A stretch of 64,000 nt of DNA, taken from positions 496,001 to 560,000 of the forward strand of contig NZ_BIMF01000002.1 in assembly GCF_004000945.1 (NCBI RefSeq), written 5' to 3'. Source of the stretch: Paenibacillus lautus NBRC 15380. GTDB taxonomy: Bacteria > Bacillota > Bacilli > Paenibacillales > Paenibacillaceae. The notes beneath the pieces are model-generated. The model was not told where the DNA came from. It was given only the letters and a program-made list of their open reading frames with translations, and did no database searches. Below, one piece after another: positions 8,655-17,385 of this stretch (its first letter is position 1; each line of letters begins with the position of its first letter). Position numbers and translations under genes: made by a program.

Positions 8655-9269
8655 CTACAACAATTCTTTAAACTTTTCTCTATTTATATTTGATAATGCT
8701 TTTCGCAATAATTCTTTGTCATAACCATTTGTTATTAATGCATTCAAAATTGCATCAGTTCGATCTTGTCTATTTCTTCTAATGTTTGATTCCAACTGAA
8801 TCTCAAGAGGAACTACTGGTATTTCATAGTTCTCAAATTCAACATACTTCTTTAATTCCCAAATATATTTACCGCCTTCCCATATCCCTTCACCTTTAAC
8901 CGAATCGGGTATTCCAGCTGAATTTGATATTTGAACCACTTCCACAGTAAAATCATGAATCTTCCATTTACCTTTAGTCCAAGTAAATCCAGATGGAAAA
9001 GTTTGAGTAAAGTATGGTTCCTCATTAGAGGAAAGCCAGTCTACATCAAAATAAGAAAGATTAGATTTAGTCGTTAAGTTGAATTCATTCAGTAGTTGAG
9101 CTAATTCTTTAACATCATTAATGTTCTGAACATATATATCTAAATCATTTGGATTCATTATTGCCTTCTGCATTACAGATCCAACTGATCCGACAATAAT
9201 CCATTCATTTGCTAGATTAGATTCTGAGTAGAGTTTATAAAATGTCTTTAAAGCTTGTTTCCAAGACAT
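8655..9269 (-). CDS. Nucleotidyltransferase-like protein (c11)
   Basis: 204 residues. WIIVGSVGSVMQ followed by NPNDLDIYV (residues about 22-47) fits the G-S...D-x-D pattern of the minimal nucleotidyltransferase fold. The downstream half (KYVEFENYEIPVVPLEIQLE, then RRNRQDRTDAILNAL) resembles predicted nucleotidyltransferases related to aminoglycoside adenylyltransferases. It may transfer a nucleotide to a small molecule, protein or RNA; the substrate is not evident. GGGAGG precedes ATG at 9269 by about 9 bases. Confidence 0.7.
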   Translation of the reverse strand: MSWKQALKTFYKLYSESNLANEWIIVGSVGSVMQKAIMNPNDLDIYVQNINDVKELAQLLNEFNLTTKSNLSYFDVDWLSSNEEPYFTQTFPSGFTWTKGKWKIHDFTVEVVQISNSAGIPDSVKGEGIWEGGKYIWELKKYVEFENYEIPVVPLEIQLESNIRRNRQDRTDAILNALITNGYDKELLRKALSNINREKFKELL

Positions 9270-9312
9270 AAAAATAGATCCTCCCTTTTTTATCGCTCTT
9301 CAAGGAATCTCA

Positions 9313-9436
9313 CATAACGTTCCTGTATTCACGACGTCGGACGAAGTCGGATGTGTCTGCTGAGCCCGCTTCCCTGAAATCCATCCAGCAGACCAAGGCT
9401 CCGTAAGGAGCCGCCGCTTGAATATTATGTTATGTG
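9313..9436 (-). repeat. attC-like site, short class (c12)
   Basis: Ends CATAACGTTCCTGTATTCACG and GCTTGAATATTATGTTATGTG; inner pair GTCTGCTG and CAGCAGAC. Confidence 0.87.
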
Positions 9437-9464
9437 GCGTTTGGGCCATCTTCGAATTACTTAA

Positions 9465-11396
9465 TCATTGTTTGAAATCCCTTTTCGTACAAAAATCGTC
9501 ATTTATTTTTATTACAGTTAAAATAAAAATTCTCAATAAAATCAAATAATTCTGATTATGAATTTCCTTATCATTCTCTATATTCGGTTGAATGTGACTA
9601 TATTTGTTCCGTAAATCTAATCCATTATTAAATTGCGATTTATTAAGAGTATAATTGATATAATCTGTTTCCTGTCTAGAAAAGAGAGTGCTTTCAAATT
9701 CAATTATTCCCTTATCTTGTAACTCATCTAGTAGCTTACGCTTATATTCTGAACATTTCCAATAGCACACTACTTCATTAATATAAAAATTAAATAAAAG
9801 TAAGGCTAGTTGATAATCTTTAAAAGTTATAATTTCATCTTCGTCAATAGATAAATATTGTTTCTCTATGAGCCATTCAATTTCTTTCAAGTTGTAACTC
9901 GGAATTTCATTTTTATTCAATCTTTCATTTGTAAGTAACTCAAAAAAGTTGTTATAAGACTCAACTGCTCTTTCAAGGTATCCTAATCCACTCTGATCTG
10001 AAAAAAGTAAGTAAATTAAATAATTAAATTCATCCCCACAACCATAGGCATATTTCTTTGCTATCAAGGATGGAATATTTTTGTAGACAAGATGTTCAGA
10101 TCGAATTTCAAGTAACTCAAAGTCTATATGTCCATCTTCAACATATAAAATAAATTGCTTAAGAACTGATTCTAGAGCAGGTGTAATATAAGTGCATTTC
10201 TCAAAAAAAGGTGAATTTACTGAGGGCATTTTCACTTTAAAGTTGTGTGCATCAAACTCTGCAAGCAAATAATCTTCAAAAAACCATTCAATGATTTCTT
10301 CTAGTCTTATCCCAATACTAAAGAGCTGATGATAATAACCTGACATTTGGAGTAATGACAAAACGTTCTTACGCTCAAATACAAAACCAACATTATATGC
10401 GTTTTGAGATGAAATAAAAATATGGCGTTCAAACACTCCCATCTCGCTTGTCTTATTAACTATTGTACTTCTCATTTGTAAATCAACAAATTCAAAAAGA
10501 TATATAAAATTATTAAGTAAAGTTGGAAAATCCCTATTTTCTTCAATCCATTTCGTGCTGTACGTTGCAGCTATGGTTTGACCTTCATAAATCAACTTCA
10601 CTTCTTCATTCTGACTTTTCGAAAAACTCACACTTGTCTCAATTGGCATTCCAGAGTTCTCTACGAAATATTGCTTTTCTAGTTCTTCTGCTTTTCGCTT
10701 TGCTTTTAACAAGACTTTGGGTGAGATTTCAAGTTTATCTTTACTGCTCTGTATGTTAGCAATAAGCCGTACATAGTTCAAATTAGGTTCTTCACTATCC
10801 AAATAGCTTGAAATAATTGATTCTTTATTTAGACTACTTAATTGTTTCGGAAAATGTATGGCTTGGGGTTCTCTATGATGTTTTAATTCATATTTATCCA
10901 AAAGCAGTTGGACTGCTGATAAGGGATCAGACAACATTTTATCTTTAATTATTTCACCATAGTGATTCGTGATGTTCTTAGACTTTAATAATTCTGCCAA
11001 TGATACACTTGTTGTACTCAAGAATATCTTAAAACAGTCAGATGTGATATTCTCATATACCTTGAATTTGTCTATAAGTTCCCAAAAATCATCTCTATAA
11101 TTTCTTTCGACTCTACTATACATTTCTAATAAGTTACCATCATTAATTGTCTTAAAGAACTTAGCGACTATTCCAAAGAGTTTATTAATTTTCTTTTCCA
11201 AACTAGCTATAGTATCAGGTGTCCAATCACTAAGATATACTTTATTATCGAAATACTTTTTTGCATTATAAAGTTCAATTACATCATTAATATCATCTAC
11301 TTCTTCGTTGTAATATTCATCTATCAATGTTAGGCTTTTCGATAAATTTCTTCCATACAGAATATCAGTTATTGAATAGAATTTTATTCTTTTCAT
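9465..11396 (-). CDS. Large hypothetical protein with C-terminal HEPN-type R-x4-H motif (c12)
   Basis: 643 residues, far larger than the other cassette genes, with no family recognised overall. Most of the protein is predicted helical and rich in Glu, Lys, Asn and aromatics. Near the C-terminus, LDLRNKYSH (about residue 600) has the Arg-x4-His spacing of HEPN ribonuclease domains and is followed by a hydrophobic helix, as in Apea-like HEPN proteins that act in RNA-targeting stress or phage-defence systems. Ribonuclease activity is therefore possible but unproven. AAGGAG sits 5 bases before ATG at 11396. Confidence 0.6.
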   Translation of the reverse strand: MKRIKFYSITDILYGRNLSKSLTLIDEYYNEEVDDINDVIELYNAKKYFDNKVYLSDWTPDTIASLEKKINKLFGIVAKFFKTINDGNLLEMYSRVERNYRDDFWELIDKFKVYENITSDCFKIFLSTTSVSLAELLKSKNITNHYGEIIKDKMLSDPLSAVQLLLDKYELKHHREPQAIHFPKQLSSLNKESIISSYLDSEEPNLNYVRLIANIQSSKDKLEISPKVLLKAKRKAEELEKQYFVENSGMPIETSVSFSKSQNEEVKLIYEGQTIAATYSTKWIEENRDFPTLLNNFIYLFEFVDLQMRSTIVNKTSEMGVFERHIFISSQNAYNVGFVFERKNVLSLLQMSGYYHQLFSIGIRLEEIIEWFFEDYLLAEFDAHNFKVKMPSVNSPFFEKCTYITPALESVLKQFILYVEDGHIDFELLEIRSEHLVYKNIPSLIAKKYAYGCGDEFNYLIYLLFSDQSGLGYLERAVESYNNFFELLTNERLNKNEIPSYNLKEIEWLIEKQYLSIDEDEIITFKDYQLALLLFNFYINEVVCYWKCSEYKRKLLDELQDKGIIEFESTLFSRQETDYINYTLNKSQFNNGLDLRNKYSHIQPNIENDKEIHNQNYLILLRIFILTVIKINDDFCTKRDFKQ

Positions 11397-11437
11397 GTAA
11401 GCTCCTTATCTGTAACTGGCTTTTTGCCCTAATGTCA

Positions 11438-11582
11438 CATAATGTTGCGCATCTACGACGCGACCCGACCCTAGATAACTCTTATCTTAGGTCGGGTCGT
11501 GTGTTGTCCGAATATTCTTCTATGCTTTCACTCCTGACAACCAAGGGGCGAATGATCCGCAGCGTAGATGTATTGTTATACG
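11438..11582 (-). repeat. attC-like site, GATA-stem class (c13)
   Basis: Ends CATAATGTTGCGCATCTACG and GCGTAGATGTATTGTTATACG. The central arm is a long perfect stem CGACCCGACC/GGTCGGGTCG capped by CTAGATAACTCTTATCTTAG. The left core reads TAATG rather than TAACG. Confidence 0.85.
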
Positions 11583-11633
11583 ATGTCGGCGACTTCTCCG
11601 ATTTCACTATTAATTTTCATTCAATCCATTTGT

Positions 11634-12005
11634 TTAAGTACGTAGTTCTAATGTTTTCAAGTCAATAATAAAGCTTTGTTGTGTGAGGATATCCAATCCG
11701 AGTAACCCTATATGGTCCTTTGGCAGTATACCAACATCTATTTCTATATTTTCAATGCTTCTTGTACCTATTTCAATCCTGTCCATAATTTTAGTGTAGA
11801 AAGGAACGCTTCCGCCAATCCCGTATGCTTCATATATAGAATCCCCTGTTTCGTAGGTCACACCGATTTCCTCCAAAATATCAGGAGAAATTATAGTATG
11901 TGAGGACCCTGTATCTATAATCACATCATCTATCCTCAATACACTTCCTCTGAATGTAACGGTAAGCGACGTCGTAATTAACTGTCCGTCATAGTTAATT
12001 TTCAT
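11634..12005 (-). CDS. Retropepsin-like aspartic protease (c13, second gene)
   Basis: 123 residues. IIDTGSSHTI at 29-38 is the catalytic DTGS signature of single-domain retroviral-type aspartic proteases, which work as homodimers. GLLGLDIL near residues 97-104 matches the hydrophobic second psi-loop strand. There is no signal peptide, so it is cytoplasmic. Its ATG overlaps the last 11 bases of the upstream 85-residue gene, so the two are translationally coupled and travel in one cassette. Confidence 0.82.
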   Translation of the reverse strand: MKINYDGQLITTSLTVTFRGSVLRIDDVIIDTGSSHTIISPDILEEIGVTYETGDSIYEAYGIGGSVPFYTKIMDRIEIGTRSIENIEIDVGILPKDHIGLLGLDILTQQSFIIDLKTLELRT

Positions 12006-12252
12006 TACTACTACGTCTCACTCTCATTAATGGGTCCCTGCGAAGATGGATCACAAAATATTGATTTGAAGTATGATACACCATACTCCCAGGCTCTACT
12101 TGAAAAAATTCTTTATTAGCATCTTGCTCTGATATAGTACGAATCGGTGCAACTTCATCTACTATTTTTATGTTGCCCTCCTCATGATAATTAAGTATGG
12201 AAACCAGAACAAATTGGTCAGGGAACAGTTCTCTTACTTCTTGCCATTTCAT
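11995..12252 (-). CDS. Small protein paired with the aspartic protease (c13, first gene)
   Basis: 85 residues, not recognised by name. It reads as a compact alpha/beta domain starting MKWQEVRELFPDQFVLV, with a beta-rich middle and a basic end (LRRDPLMRVRRSS). It starts with ATG at 12252 after AGGAGG about 9 bases upstream. Because it overlaps the protease gene by 11 bases in a two-gene cassette, it is likely a functional partner: substrate adaptor, inhibitor or antitoxin-like regulator are all possible. Confidence 0.7.
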   Translation of the reverse strand: MKWQEVRELFPDQFVLVSILNYHEEGNIKIVDEVAPIRTISEQDANKEFFQVEPGSMVYHTSNQYFVIHLRRDPLMRVRRSSNEN

Positions 12253-12370
12253 TCGTTCTACCTCCTACAGATTCATCCTAATTCTTTTTACTATCTTGAT
12301 TTTATCATACTTATAGTTCAGCATTCTCATAGTATTTTTTATCACCTTTTTTATTATTTCGCCGATTTCT

Positions 12371-12518
12371 TATAACGTTCTTGTATTCACGAAACGACCC
12401 AGCCTTAGATAACTCTTATCTTAGGCTGGGTCGTTTGTTGTCTGAGTGTTCTTCCATGATTATACTTCTGACAACCAAGTGGGAGTAGCCCCGCAGCATA
12501 ATACAGCGCCGTTACTAC
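12371..12518 (-). repeat. attC-like site, GATA-stem class, damaged right end (c14)
   Basis: Left end TTATAACGTTCTTGTATTCACG. Central stem CGACCCAGCC/GGCTGGGTCG capped by TTAGATAACTCTTATCTTAG. The right end reads CAGCATAATACAGCGCCGTTACTAC, so the GTGAATA arm and core are degraded. Confidence 0.8.
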
Positions 12519-12560
12519 CTTCGAAGCATCACCTAAAAACCTTTGATCAAGATTCCAACT

Positions 12561-13214
12561 CTATTTTTTACTTTGGTATAAAAACTCAACTTCACCATCT
12601 AGCAAATATCGATATTCAAATAATTGCATTGTTCTTTCCCTTATTCTCTCCTTTATATCCATGGCTAGGCTTACCGATCCTCGTGATCCAAGGTAACCAT
12701 TATCAATAAATGTCTTATCTACAAATTTTGTTTCCCTTAAGTGATACTGTAACCACTCTTTCTGAGACTCAATTAGTGCTTCTCTTGGTTCTCTATCCAA
12801 CTTAGAAAGAAGCTTTTTATATATTTGGTTCAACTCTTTATCCCAAATCTCTGTATATTTGCTTTCCAACGCCCCCCATCCCAATGTTGTAATAATCTCT
12901 TTGGAATTTTGAAATTCATTAAATTCCACTTTATAATCATGATCTATAGGGTTTCGAAGCATTTCATCATAAAATTCTCCTTTCAATTCATAGTTCCCAA
13001 TGCTCATGGTTAACACTTCATTGTTAGAAGGATCTGATCGACCTTCAGTCATTTCTATCGATTCTGTTCCATTACCTGTACTCACTACATCAAGAGGCAT
13101 TTCAGAATTCACTATTGAATTAGTTTCGCTGTTCAAGGTAGTCGATTGACTAATATTTTGACAAGATGAAAACACAATCGTAATAAAAAATAATAAAAGT
13201 ATCTTACCTTTCAT
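12561..13214 (-). CDS. Lipoprotein with LprI/DUF1311-type domain (c14)
   Basis: 217 residues. The N-terminus has a Lys-initiated hydrophobic signal and a lipobox ending in Cys18 (VFSSC), so it should be anchored outside the membrane. A Ser/Asn/Glu-rich linker follows. The C-terminal part (WDKELNQIYKKLL, then ESQKEWLQY) matches the LprI (lysozyme inhibitor)/DUF1311 pattern, in which a tyrosine-containing helix pairs with a QxxWxxY helix. A surface-exposed inhibitor of lysozyme-like enzymes is possible. AAGGAG precedes ATG at 13214. Confidence 0.75.
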   Translation of the reverse strand: MKGKILLLFFITIVFSSCQNISQSTTLNSETNSIVNSEMPLDVVSTGNGTESIEMTEGRSDPSNNEVLTMSIGNYELKGEFYDEMLRNPIDHDYKVEFNEFQNSKEIITTLGWGALESKYTEIWDKELNQIYKKLLSKLDREPREALIESQKEWLQYHLRETKFVDKTFIDNGYLGSRGSVSLAMDIKERIRERTMQLFEYRYLLDGEVEFLYQSKK

Positions 13215-13260
13215 AAATTATCTCCTTAAATATTATCTTTAATATTTACCGGTAATGGCG

Positions 13261-13449
13261 CATAACGTTGTTATATTCACGACGTCCTACCACCTTAAGC
13301 CCGAAAGGGCGGCCGCGATGCGGTTAGGTGGTGCGGATGTGTACGGCTGATAATACTCCTCTGAATACTGAAATGCCTCATCTAAATACATCGAGCTTCG
13401 GTCCGGACCGAGGGGCAAATGCCCAAATGCGTGAATATTTTGTTATAGG
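13261..13449 (-). repeat. attC-like site, GGCCGCGATGCGG class (c15)
   Basis: Ends CATAACGTTGTTATATTCACG and GCGTGAATATTTTGTTATAGG. Central arm CCACCTTAAGCCCG and CGATGCGGTTAGGTGG; inner pair GTCCGG and CCGGAC-type bases. Confidence 0.88.
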
Positions 13450-13486
13450 ATGTCGGCAGCTTCCGTGAACAACCTACAAAACGTTC

Positions 13487-14089
13487 TTAATATAAGTCCC
13501 ATTCGCTAAACTTATCAGAAAACCCGATAATTACTTCAAGTTCATCAGGTATATAATCGTTATCTAAATAATAAGCCGTCAACCGTGCGTGACCTTCTAA
13601 TACAACTACTCGCGAGTTCTCATTCATAGACACAAATATTAATCTTGGAAATACTTTACCGTTCTTGAGAGCTAAATTGATATCTAGAAATCCTTGGTTA
13701 CTAATTCCAAAGACTTCAATTTGATTCATGATATTCTTCGATGCCTGCAAAGGAAGTCTCGTATTACTTGATAATTCATTCCAATAACTATAGTTGATGT
13801 ACATTACTTCGTTTAGATCTTGCTTCTCAAAGAAAGCTTTATACCATTTAACTTCTTTAGGAAAGTTCTCAAACAAATCCGTATTGCGACCGAACCCCCT
13901 TGTCTGACCCAGAATATCTCGTCTGATTTGGTTCTCGGCTTGATCATTCAAATTGGGTTTAATAAGTAAATTCAAGTCATGGTCTCCAAGTGCATTTAAT
14001 ATTCCTTCCTTAAATCTATCTGAGTTAACCTCTGCAATTAGGAATTCTGCTATTACTTCATCTTCTTGAACTTGACTAACTATCTTCAC
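13487..14089 (-). CDS. ParB/Srx-like hypothetical protein (c15)
   Basis: 200 residues. The C-terminal third contains VVVLEGHARLTAYYL, which resembles the GxxR motif region of ParB/sulfiredoxin-like nuclease or CTPase folds (GHxR), preceded by beta-strand sequence FPRLIFVSMNE. No helix-turn-helix is obvious, so a chromosome-partition role is unlikely; isolated ParB-like domains occur in nucleases and defence proteins. Translation probably starts at GTG 14089, with GGAGG 8 bases upstream. Confidence 0.6.
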   Translation of the reverse strand: MKIVSQVQEDEVIAEFLIAEVNSDRFKEGILNALGDHDLNLLIKPNLNDQAENQIRRDILGQTRGFGRNTDLFENFPKEVKWYKAFFEKQDLNEVMYINYSYWNELSSNTRLPLQASKNIMNQIEVFGISNQGFLDINLALKNGKVFPRLIFVSMNENSRVVVLEGHARLTAYYLDNDYIPDELEVIIGFSDKFSEWDLY

Positions 14090-14126
14090 TTGTTAATCCT
14101 CCATAAATATGTTTTGTGCTGATTTC

Positions 14127-14318
14127 CTATAACGTTCTTGTATTCACGACGTCCCACCACCTTAAGGCTCCAGAGGAGCCGGCCGCGATGCGGTTAGGTG
14201 GTGCGGATGTGTTCGGCTGTTTATACTTCCCTGCAGTTGAAATGCCTCTTCGAATTCTCTTCTAACTCTCGCCGGACCGAGGGGTGAATGCCCCGAAGCG
14301 TGAATATGTTGTTATCAG
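14127..14318 (-). repeat. attC-like site, GGCCGCGATGCGG class (c16)
   Basis: Ends CTATAACGTTCTTGTATTCACG and GCGTGAATATGTTGTTATCAG. The central arm CCACCACCTTAAGGCTC closely matches the neighbouring site at 13261. Confidence 0.88.
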
Positions 14319-14323
14319 AAGGA

Positions 14324-14911
14324 TCAGCCTTCCTCGTTATTACCCTCAAGATGTTTTGTGCAGTTATGCAGTTCACAAGTCCATTGATTACCTGTTTTCT
14401 TTACTATTGTTATTGAAGTATTGCCGAAGTGTTTTGTAGGAAAATCAGGAAGTAAATTTATAAAATTAAATTCGATTAGGGCACCATGAGAAACAACTAG
14501 CACCTTTTCACCTTGATGATTCAACACAATTTCTTCTAAAAATTCTTTACCTCTCTTTTGGACAGCTTCAATTGGTTCAAGCCCCAGATTTAAATCTCTC
14601 CAGTCTGTTCCCCACTTTTCTATTCTTTCCTCTTCAGTAGTACCTTCAATCAATCCTCCTGCCCTTTCCCTGAGACGATCATCAAGATGAATATCTACTC
14701 CGATAGAATTCCCTATGATTAGAGCAGTTTGCTTTGCTCTTTCTAAAGTACTTGAATAAATATGATTCCAATTATTTGAACTTAATCTCTTAGCTAAAAG
14801 TTCTGCTTGATTAATCCCATCTTGATCCAACGGGATGTCAGAGTTGCCCTGTGCTCTGCCTTCTTTATTCCAACTGGTGCTGCCATGCCTTATAAGTGCT
14901 ATGGTTGCCAT
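14324..14911 (-). CDS. Histidine phosphatase family protein, GpmB-like (c16)
   Basis: 195 residues. The catalytic RHG is at 8-10 followed by STSWNKEGRAQG, the standard phosphoglycerate-mutase-like opening. SSTLERAKQTA supplies the second phosphate contact, and VVSHGAL near residue 140 the second His. It resembles the cobC/gpmB/ytjC-type phosphatases acting on small phosphorylated metabolites. GGAGGAG precedes ATG at 14911 by about 7 bases. Only 5 bases separate the stop codon from the attC. It shares a family with c4 (1810-2376) but the two are not close copies. Confidence 0.88.
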   Translation of the reverse strand: MATIALIRHGSTSWNKEGRAQGNSDIPLDQDGINQAELLAKRLSSNNWNHIYSSTLERAKQTALIIGNSIGVDIHLDDRLRERAGGLIEGTTEEERIEKWGTDWRDLNLGLEPIEAVQKRGKEFLEEIVLNHQGEKVLVVSHGALIEFNFINLLPDFPTKHFGNTSITIVKKTGNQWTCELHNCTKHLEGNNEEG

Positions 14912-14954
14912 TTTGTACTCCTCCTTGAATTTAATATTAATTTGCTGATCTTTC

Positions 14955-15119
14955 TGATAACGTTCCCGTATTCACGAACCCTCACCGACTTAAGGCTCCG
15001 CCAGGAGCCGGCCGCGACACGGTTAGTCGGTGCAGGGTTGTCTGCTGCCCCCACTTCCCTGAAAGTCCTCTTGCAGACCAAGGGCCGCCAGGTCCGCAGC
15101 GTGAATATGTTGTTAGGTG
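14955..15119 (-). repeat. attC-like site, GGCCGCGA class (c17)
   Basis: Ends TGATAACGTTCCCGTATTCACG and GCGTGAATATGTTGTTAGGTG. Central arm CACCGACTTAAGGCTCC and CACGGTTAGTCGGTG; inner pair GTCTGCTG and GCAGAC. Confidence 0.88.
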
Positions 15120-15218
15120 ATTTTCCGGACACCTTGAATCACATTCATAATATTATTTTCATATATCTTTCAATATAGTATATTACAATTAACAAATTCC
15201 ATCGTAGGGGTACTGACA

Positions 15219-15833
15219 ATGAAAAATACAAGTTTGTCTGTATTGATTTTTTTCATTACAATTTTTTTAATAATTATTGGTCTTACTTCTTCTTTTATAT
15301 GGTTCCCTAAGAAGGAGATTTTTTTGGCTCTTACTGCTTTAGGCGGATCATTAGCAGGAGGTTGGTTGACTTTAATTGGTGTGAAACTAACTATTCAAAA
15401 GTCCGATCAAGATAAATTCATTCAAACTTATATCGAAAAAGTTATAGCAATAAAAGAATCTAAAGATTTCCTCGAAGAATTTCTCGAAGAAGATTGTCCA
15501 CATAATGAAGGCGAAGAACTTTGGAACATTATTGTACATAAAAGCTCTAAATTCGAATCTGTTTATCAGAATATTAATTATATTGTTGGTGGGGAATTAG
15601 CTTATAAGCTGTATGATCAAACTTTTCATTTTAAGGGATCTTATATAATTGATTACAAGCAATTTTTAGACACATCTTTTAAAAAAGAGATATTAGGCAA
15701 AGATACTGCACTAAAAAGATTCCTTGACAGTTTCTGTGATTCAATTGAAATTGTTATAAATAATATAATTGATGAAGAAGAAAAATTAGTTCAAAAATAT
15801 ACCGAACTAAAAAAGGGAAGATTTCTTATTTAA
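15219..15833 (+). CDS. Two-helix membrane protein, the only plus-strand cassette gene (c17)
   Basis: 204 residues. Two membrane helices, about 7-28 and 34-55, are followed by a long helical cytoplasmic part. The motif GGSLAGGWLTLIGVKLTI at the second helix closely resembles GGLFGGLLTLIGVRLTI in the c31 protein (26119-26913), so the two are distant paralogues of an unnamed family. AGGGG lies about 9 bases upstream of ATG at 15219. The gene runs opposite to all other cassette genes and so needs its own promoter; AT-rich sequence at 15120-15210 could hold one, but I see no clear -35/-10 pair. Confidence 0.75.
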   Translation: MKNTSLSVLIFFITIFLIIIGLTSSFIWFPKKEIFLALTALGGSLAGGWLTLIGVKLTIQKSDQDKFIQTYIEKVIAIKESKDFLEEFLEEDCPHNEGEELWNIIVHKSSKFESVYQNINYIVGGELAYKLYDQTFHFKGSYIIDYKQFLDTSFKKEILGKDTALKRFLDSFCDSIEIVINNIIDEEEKLVQKYTELKKGRFLI

Positions 15834-15866
15834 ATATTAGTTGTAATATTATTCATAGGGAATTTC

Positions 15867-16028
15867 ACCTAACGTTCTTGTATCTACGAACCAGAGAGGC
15901 TTAAAGGAGCGTAGCGACTGGGTCCGACGGACTTAGCCTCGCAGGGTTGTTCGCTGAGTACACCCCTTTGCCTTAATACCTCTTGCGAACCAAGGGCAAA
16001 GCCCGCAGCGTAGATACAATGTTAGGCG
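15867..16028 (-). repeat. attC-like site (c18)
   Basis: Ends ACCTAACGTTCTTGTATCTACG and GCGTAGATACAATGTTAGGCG. Both inner arms are of the CTACG/CGTAG type; the cores CCTAAC and GTTAGG also pair. Confidence 0.9.
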
Positions 16029-16047
16029 AGGTATCTGCATTCTTCGA

Positions 16048-16524
16048 TTACACTTTCCTAATAATGATCCCTTCTTCAAACTCTTCTATATTATTAATGT
16101 TTATCCAAGTCTCGTCAGATTCTCTTAATCTATGAAAACGTAAAATTGTATCATCATCATGAAAAGTTAAGATAAGGATAAATTCATACTCTGGAAAATC
16201 AATTTTTAGTTTAGCGGACCACATTTCTAATAGCTTCTTTGCAAACTTTAAACCTTCTAAGGGATATTTTTTAAAGGTATTTGATATATCTATCATATGA
16301 ACATGACTTTCACTTGCTTCAAATCCAGTTCGGTCCCCAAACTGGTGAATAATATGTTCAATATTAATTTCTACATTTTTTTCAGTGTTTTTCTTTATTA
16401 CAATGCAACCTTCTACCTCCACAAAGTCTGGCCATACTACATCAATTAATTCAGATTTATCATGATATTTGAGATTGTGCTCTTTCTTAAGAATTTCATT
16501 GATTTTATTATTTGATATTTCCAT
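16048..16524 (-). CDS. Hypothetical protein (c18)
   Basis: 158 residues from ATG at 16524, supported by AAGGA about 8 bases upstream. An open frame reaching further upstream runs into the adjacent attC and is not likely translated. No family recognised. The sequence is an acidic, soluble alpha/beta protein with a central His-containing strand (SESHVHMIDIS) and a beta pair near the end (EFILILTFHDDDTILRFHRL). Confidence 0.65.
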   Translation of the reverse strand: MEISNNKINEILKKEHNLKYHDKSELIDVVWPDFVEVEGCIVIKKNTEKNVEINIEHIIHQFGDRTGFEASESHVHMIDISNTFKKYPLEGLKFAKKLLEMWSAKLKIDFPEYEFILILTFHDDDTILRFHRLRESDETWININNIEEFEEGIIIRKV

Positions 16525-16562
16525 CGAATCAGTCCTTAAAGATTTATTACTGCGGATATTTC

Positions 16563-16725
16563 GCCTAACGTTGATGCATTCACGAACCCTCACCGGCTTA
16601 AGCCCGTAGGGCGGGTCGTCAGACTTAGCCGGTGCAGGGTTGTCCCTTGGGTTTACTCCCCTGCCTCCGCCTCGGGGGACCGAGAGACGCGACAGCGGCC
16701 CGATGCGTGAATGCTATGTTATACG
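16563..16725 (-). repeat. attC-like site (c19)
   Basis: Ends GCCTAACGTTGATGCATTCACG and GCGTGAATGCTATGTTATACG. Here GCATTCACG pairs exactly with CGTGAATGC, a base change on both arms relative to GTATTCACG/CGTGAATAT. Confidence 0.9.
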
Positions 16726-16771
16726 TCGGTCTCTCTTCATTGAACTGCTTACAAAGTTGTTCTTTTTGATT

Positions 16772-17242
16772 TTATGTAGTTCTAATGTGCTCAACTTTGC
16801 TAATTCTCTCTGAATAATTCGCAAGCAATAGGTCCAATAATCCATCCGGTACTAGTTTTTCCTGTTCATTATTCTCGAATCCATTAATTGATTTCCAAAC
16901 TGCTTTATATGGATTTATTCCTTCTATACCTTCGATAACTTCTCTTTTGTATAAGTCATGATCAACAAGATCGGCTTCATAAATGAAATCTACTTCATGA
17001 CCTATCTGATCCAAGTATGTAAATAGGTTTTCGATGACAAACTTTAGCTTGGGTTCTTGTATTTCGACATTTAATTCTTCTTTTACTTCTCGAATTATCG
17101 TCTCTTTACTATTCTCACCATACTCAACCGTTCCACCAACCGGCCGATAGAAAGTCTTGTTTACGGCTTTATCATATGTTTCTTCAACTAATATTTGATC
17201 GCCTCTTCGAAATAGACACAATGAAACGGTCCTGATGATCAT
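16772..17242 (-). CDS. Nudix hydrolase (c19)
   Basis: 156 residues. The Nudix box begins GGTVEYGENSKE and ends IIREVKEEL (about residues 36-57), with all catalytic glutamates present. The upstream strand has FYRPVGG, common in Nudix enzymes acting on nucleotide-sugar or oxidised-nucleotide substrates. The C-terminal VPDGLLDLL is also family-like. Substrate unknown. AAAGGA precedes ATG at 17242. It is distinct from the partial Nudix gene c1 at the left edge. Confidence 0.9.
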   Translation of the reverse strand: MIIRTVSLCLFRRGDQILVEETYDKAVNKTFYRPVGGTVEYGENSKETIIREVKEELNVEIQEPKLKFVIENLFTYLDQIGHEVDFIYEADLVDHDLYKREVIEGIEGINPYKAVWKSINGFENNEQEKLVPDGLLDLLLANYSERISKVEHIRTT

Positions 17243-17288
17243 TCAAATGATTCCTTTCTATGTTTTTCTATGTATTTTAGAGACTGTC

Positions 17289-17385
17289 GTATAACGTTCC
17301 TGTATTCACGACCCAGTGTATGCTGGGTGTCCGGCGACTGCCGGACCCAGGGCGAATGCCCGCAGCGTGAATATTATGTTATACG
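17289..17385 (-). repeat. attC-like site, short class (c20)
   Basis: Ends GTATAACGTTCCTGTATTCACG and GCGTGAATATTATGTTATACG. The core hexamers GTATAAC and GTTATAC pair perfectly. The c20 stop codon lies within it. Confidence 0.9.
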
